From an uncultured Clostridia bacterium (GTDB taxonomy: Bacteria; Bacillota; Clostridia; TANB77; CAG-508): a DNA stretch of 8,762 nucleotides. This document shows positions 7,101 to 8,762 of the stretch, in pieces (the first letter of the stretch is position 1; the number at the start of each line of letters is the position of its first letter). The DNA is taken from contig CALXJO010000039.1 of assembly GCA_944388645.1 (NCBI GenBank), positions 1 to 8,762 on the forward strand. Reading direction: 5' to 3'. The translations under genes were made by a program, and so were the position numbers. The notes beneath the pieces were generated by a model. That model was not told the origin of the DNA. It saw only the letters and a list, made by a program, of their open reading frames with translations, and made no database searches.

Positions 7101-7721
7101 AATTTTTAAAGGTCCGATTTGACCTTCTATCTCAGTTAGAATATCATTTATTCTTAGTAAATTAAGCTTTGTTTGCTCTAATTTTTTCTCAGACTCTACT
7201 TTTCTTACTCTATATTTAACAATTCCTGCTGCTTCTTCAAAAATATGTCTTCTATCTTCTGATTTATTGCTTAAAATCTCATCAATTTTACCTTGTCCAA
7301 TTATAGAATATCCATCTTTTCCAATTCCAGTGTCCATAAAAAGCTCTAAGATATCTTTTAACCTACAAGGAACTTTATTAATAAAATAACCAGTTTCACC
7401 ACTTCTATATAGCTTTCTTGTAACTGTTACTTCATTATATTCAATTGGTAGTTTCCCATCAGAATTATCTATTACTATAGAAGCTTCAGCAAATCCTAAT
7501 GATTTTCTATTTTGAGTACCAGCAAAAATAACATCTTCAGCTTTTGCCCCTCTAAGAGACTTCATACTCTGCTCTCCTAGAACCCATCTAATGCTATCAG
7601 ATATATTGCTTTTACCAGAACCATTTGGTCCAATTACTGCTGTAATTCCTGGTCTAAATTCTAATACTGTTTTATCTGCAAAAGACTTAAATCCTTGCAT
7701 TTCCAATCTTTTTAAATACAT
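4173..7721 (-). CDS. smc: Chromosome segregation/condensation ATPase SMC
   Basis: SMC forms a dimer that, with ScpA and ScpB, compacts and segregates the nucleoid. The 1182-residue product has the standard layout and length. The N-terminal head has Walker A GPNGSGKSN (31-39) and QG near the Q-loop (GKDGYSIIGQGKIDEIL). A long Glu/Lys-rich coiled coil follows, then the hinge at about 520-667 (LRTGVEGVL... to NPSGAISGGS). The return coil leads to the C-terminal head with the signature LLSGGEKALTAIAI (about 1093) and Walker B FCVLDEIEAALDD (about 1120). I place the start at ATG 7721, giving MYLKRLEMQGFKSF as in family members, because AAAGGAG (7734-7728) lies 6 nt upstream. An in-frame ATG at 7742 only adds seven residues from palindrome R2 and lacks a binding site. 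Neither rnc nor ftsY, the common partners in Firmicutes, is adjacent. Confidence 0.97.
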   Translation of the reverse strand: MYLKRLEMQGFKSFADKTVLEFRPGITAVIGPNGSGKSNISDSIRWVLGEQSMKSLRGAKAEDVIFAGTQNRKSLGFAEASIVIDNSDGKLPIEYNEVTVTRKLYRSGETGYFINKVPCRLKDILELFMDTGIGKDGYSIIGQGKIDEILSNKSEDRRHIFEEAAGIVKYRVRKVESEKKLEQTKLNLLRINDILTEIEGQIGPLKIQAEKAKRFLSLREELKNIEIGLFVYNINTYKERLEQIVADLKVIEEQEIAENKKLETSQNTKENLKNRIDELAIEIENMQNLGFESKTKIEQINSQISVSNERIVNNNNNIERLTNEIEEQKQRIKDFNEEKETKLSKKENLSKNKEKFEAQLKEKEEELAQLSKKLSAKELEIEDKKKKVESNTDVRFERLSEINTYEANYQNLEKTKKSTNEELENSISELDSNRLKKQEATKEFLDIDNKRNKIIKQINEIKSKKEESIAVIKQYDDKINNLTSEYRMKESRYKFLIETEKEKDGYIKSVKSLLLAIDKDANLRTGVEGVLANLISVDKKYEVAIQMCLGQSMQNIVTATENDAKKLIEYLRENNLGRASFLPISSVHGKKLEKITNKNLNGVIGIASDLIKYDKKYQDIIFNLLGRTVIVENMDTAINLAKQNNYSFRIVTLEGDVINPSGAISGGSVEKKTVNILGRSREIEELKVTLNKIDTEIKNITKEKEEYSDETADIIEQSARVEKELQDIEISYATKKQAVEILDEQIVKLEDKKEKLKKRLEEIDQEQKNIEVSKEGTKQVIENLEKEIAQLNEEITKFAELNKDDQQYIDDLNTDITDLKISVSSFDESGISLDEMITRIEQDIKNANQSIEDKQKEIENIKEETAKTEEAIIDLGKEIDKIKAEVSNSSNKIEELRKEKTDKNEELEAIEKTIEEQFNLLKDIRAQIVKIESRKTKQEQDIDDLINKLWEEYEITPNNAEEYKKPDNVNLAQKRTTELRKEIADLGSINIDAIEDYKKMQERYDFMNSQRYDLEEAIAKLRNVIAEMTTTMQKQFAEKFKQINKNFNEVFVELFGGGKAELILEDESNLLECGIDIRVQPPGKKLQNMMLLSGGEKALTAIAILFAILKINPAPFCVLDEIEAALDDVNVNRYALYLKKFSKDTEFLVITHRKGTMEIADTVYGITMEEKGISKLLSMKLK

Positions 7722-7730
7722 TTCTTGCTC

Positions 7731-7769
7731 CTTTTCGCCCATTAGGGACGGTCCTTTTTGGGCGATTTT
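7731..7769. repeat. REP-like palindrome, copy R2
   Basis: TCGCCC (7735-7740) pairs with GGGCGA (7760-7765) around the loop ATTAGGGACGGTCCTTTTT. It matches R1 at 31 of 39 positions in the same orientation. It overlaps the first bases of the smc Shine-Dalgarno region (AAAGGAG at 7734-7728), so a folded stem in the mRNA leader would end right at the ribosome binding site. It also creates the spurious upstream in-frame ATG at 7742. Confidence 0.75.
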
Positions 7770-7783
7770 ATTGTCTTTAATCT

Positions 7784-7825
7784 AAAAATAAAGCTACACT
7801 GTGATTTTATCACAAATGTAGCTTT
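7784..7825 (-). terminator. Intrinsic terminator of the nucleosidase-fold gene
   Basis: On the minus strand, AAAGCTACA (7825-7817) pairs with TGTAGCTTT (7798-7790), and TGTGAT/ATCACA extends the stem around a 3-nt loop. The sequence ATTTTT follows (7789-7784). A T-run also follows on the plus strand, so it may work both ways. It separates the gene at 7882-8517 from smc, so smc needs its own promoter. The short interval to the smc start offers only a TAAAAT (7770-7765) with no clear -35. Confidence 0.85.
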
Positions 7826-7857
7826 TTGAATATAGTTAATTTAATTTTTTTATTATT

Positions 7858-7896
7858 TTTTTCGCTCAAAAAGAGGCTTCCCTATTTGACGAAGTT
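7858..7896. repeat. REP-like palindrome, copy R3, overlapping a gene end
   Basis: Inverted copy of the R1/R2 family. The minus strand reads TTCGTCAAATAGGGAAGCC, then TCTTTTTGAGCGAA, matching R1 at 27 of 39 positions including the TAGGGA and TTTTT blocks. TTCG-TCA pairs with TGAGCGAA with one bulge. The TAG of TAGGGA is the stop codon of the nucleosidase-fold gene, so the element encodes its last residues (F-V-K-stop). Confidence 0.65.
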
Positions 7897-8517
7897 GTCT
7901 AATAATTCTAAGCAGCTTTCGAGTTCCATTACTTTTTTCATGTCAATATTATTATAATAATCTTCTAAACTTAAGTTATCACTTACTTTTTTTAATGAGA
8001 TTAATTCTTTTATATTATACATTTGACATACTAAATATATTGAATGTAACTCCATGTCAAAGATTACATCGTCTTTTATGTCTGTGCTTGTTACAAAACT
8101 TTCCGCACTATAACATGGTAATACTTTTACTTGCTTATTTTTTATTACCTTAATTATACCATTATTATCTTTGAATCCGTCTATACTATATCTTTGTTCT
8201 CCTGGTATATTCCACTCATAGTTATATATTTTATCTACACTTACCCAAGCTCCTATTTTAGTATTTGTCGAACCTACATATCCTATATTTATTATTGTGT
8301 CTGGAATATTCTCTTTATTATTTTCTAGATATTGTGTTAAATTTATTGCTGTTTGTTGTTTTCCTATTCCTGTAATTAATAAGCTGATATTATCTTTTCT
8401 ATATATTTTTGAATTATAATTATTGTGTTTGTCATTTTTTATTTCATTTAATTCTAATTTTTTTGCAATGTCTTTTGCTTCTTTTTCCATTGCAATTACA
8501 AATAATACTTTTTTCAT
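7882..8517 (-). CDS. Nucleoside phosphorylase superfamily protein, MTA/SAH nucleosidase-like (divergent)
   Basis: A 211-residue cytosolic protein of the PNP/UDP phosphorylase (MtnN-like) fold, which cleaves the N-glycosidic bond of nucleosides such as 5'-methylthioadenosine or S-adenosylhomocysteine. Visible family landmarks are VIAMEKEA at the N-terminus (E of the AMExE motif, the proposed catalytic acid region), TGIGKQQTAINLT, NIGYVGS in place of the usual NxGxAGG, SAESFVTSTD, FDMEL with the substrate-binding Met-Glu pair, and VSDN with the Asp that protonates purine N7 in MtnN. The segment after the GYVGS strand differs from the usual DxTxFGY loop, and the protein is somewhat shorter than typical MtnN (about 230). 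Substrate is therefore uncertain. Start ATG 8517 has AAAGGA (8529-8524) 6 nt upstream. The stop lies inside palindrome R3; a terminator follows. Confidence 0.75.
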   Translation of the reverse strand: MKKVLFVIAMEKEAKDIAKKLELNEIKNDKHNNYNSKIYRKDNISLLITGIGKQQTAINLTQYLENNKENIPDTIINIGYVGSTNTKIGAWVSVDKIYNYEWNIPGEQRYSIDGFKDNNGIIKVIKNKQVKVLPCYSAESFVTSTDIKDDVIFDMELHSIYLVCQMYNIKELISLKKVSDNLSLEDYYNNIDMKKVMELESCLELLDNFVK

Positions 8518-8542
8518 AAATTTTCCTTTCTGTATAATAATA

Positions 8543-8576
8543 CGGTCTAATGTAAATTTGATTTACAATTAGACCG
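8543..8576. terminator. Hairpin between the right-edge gene and the nucleosidase-fold gene, possible terminator
   Basis: CGGTCTAAT-GTAAAT pairs with ATTTAC-A-ATTAGACCG, a 15-bp stem with one bulged A and a TTG loop. It begins 11 nt after the stop codon of the gene at 8588. On the minus strand it is followed by TATTATTATA, an imperfect U-tract; on the plus strand by ATTTTTATT, a better one. It probably ends the upstream minus-strand transcript, perhaps incompletely, so read-through into 7882-8517 is possible. Confidence 0.55.
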
Positions 8577-8587
8577 ATTTTTATTAA

Positions 8588-8762
8588 TTATTGTTCCATA
8601 TCATCATGATCATCTTTTTGTGGTTTAGGTTGTCCTTGTTCATGAGTTACATCTTTAAATTCTGCTGTTACTACTTTTCCTGCTTGTTCTTTTCTAAAGG
8701 CCTGGAATTGTTCATGAAGTTGTTGTCCTAAGCTCTTTTTAGGTTCCTGTCCTTTATCACCA
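8588..8762 (-). CDS. C-terminal fragment of an unrecognised Gln/Lys/Asp-rich protein (5' end outside window)
   Basis: Fifty-seven codons are open from the right edge to a TAA at 8590-8588, reading GDKGQEPKKSLGQQLHEQFQ, continuing ...VVTAEFKDVTHEQGQPK... and ending KDDHDDMEQ. The tail is hydrophilic with no membrane segment. A predicted amphipathic stretch (SLGQQLHEQFQAFRKEQ) precedes an acidic His/Asp end. The composition and the terminator-like hairpin 11 nt downstream support a real gene end. I do not recognise the family and make no functional claim. Confidence 0.6.
   Translation of the reverse strand, partial: GDKGQEPKKSLGQQLHEQFQAFRKEQAGKVVTAEFKDVTHEQGQPKPQKDDHDDMEQ

Noticed and set aside
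3867..7896. CRISPR array or tandem repeats
   Set aside because: The palindromes are kilobases apart or in opposite orientations, with no regular spacers and no cas genes.

Overview
The window is AT-rich bacterial chromosome, probably from an anaerobic low-GC Firmicute of the Clostridia type. The evidence is strong A/T codon bias, AAAGGAG-type ribosome binding sites, TGG for Trp with TGA as a stop, a Clostridia-like M23 peptidase and a SERCA-like calcium P-type ATPase. The species cannot be named from sequence alone. All convincing genes lie on the minus strand, so they are read from right to left.

In transcription order: the C-terminal tail of an unrecognised Gln/Lys/Asp-rich protein (8588-8762, cut by the edge); a hairpin; a small nucleoside phosphorylase/MTA-SAH nucleosidase-fold protein (7882-8517); a strong intrinsic terminator (7784-7825); a complete SMC chromosome-condensation ATPase (4173-7721); a 335-bp spacer with several inverted repeats, a terminator and a possible promoter; a P2A-type Ca2+-transporting ATPase split into two frames by a 1-nt shift at an A6 run (1191-3837); a spacer with a second large hairpin; and a membrane-anchored M23 (LytM-type) peptidase (1-950, last residues off the left edge) with a near-consensus promoter and an apparent ATT start. 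The genes look like separate transcription units of core cell physiology (chromosome segregation, ion transport, wall remodelling, nucleoside salvage), not one pathway.

The most unusual content is intergenic. (1) Two long hairpins of about 105 bp (1071-1178 and 4044-4147) share a core of the form GCGyAGTyT..GAGCGyA.GCGACA..AAG. They keep base pairing through compensatory changes in both outer and inner stems. Each sits just after the stop codon of a minus-strand gene. (2) A second family of 39-bp REP-like palindromes (3869-3907, 7731-7769, 7858-7896) has the centre TAGGGAnG..C.TTTTT. Its copies abut or overlap the ATPase leader, the smc ribosome binding site and the nucleosidase stop codon. 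No CRISPR array, tRNA, rRNA, transposase gene or phage gene is visible.
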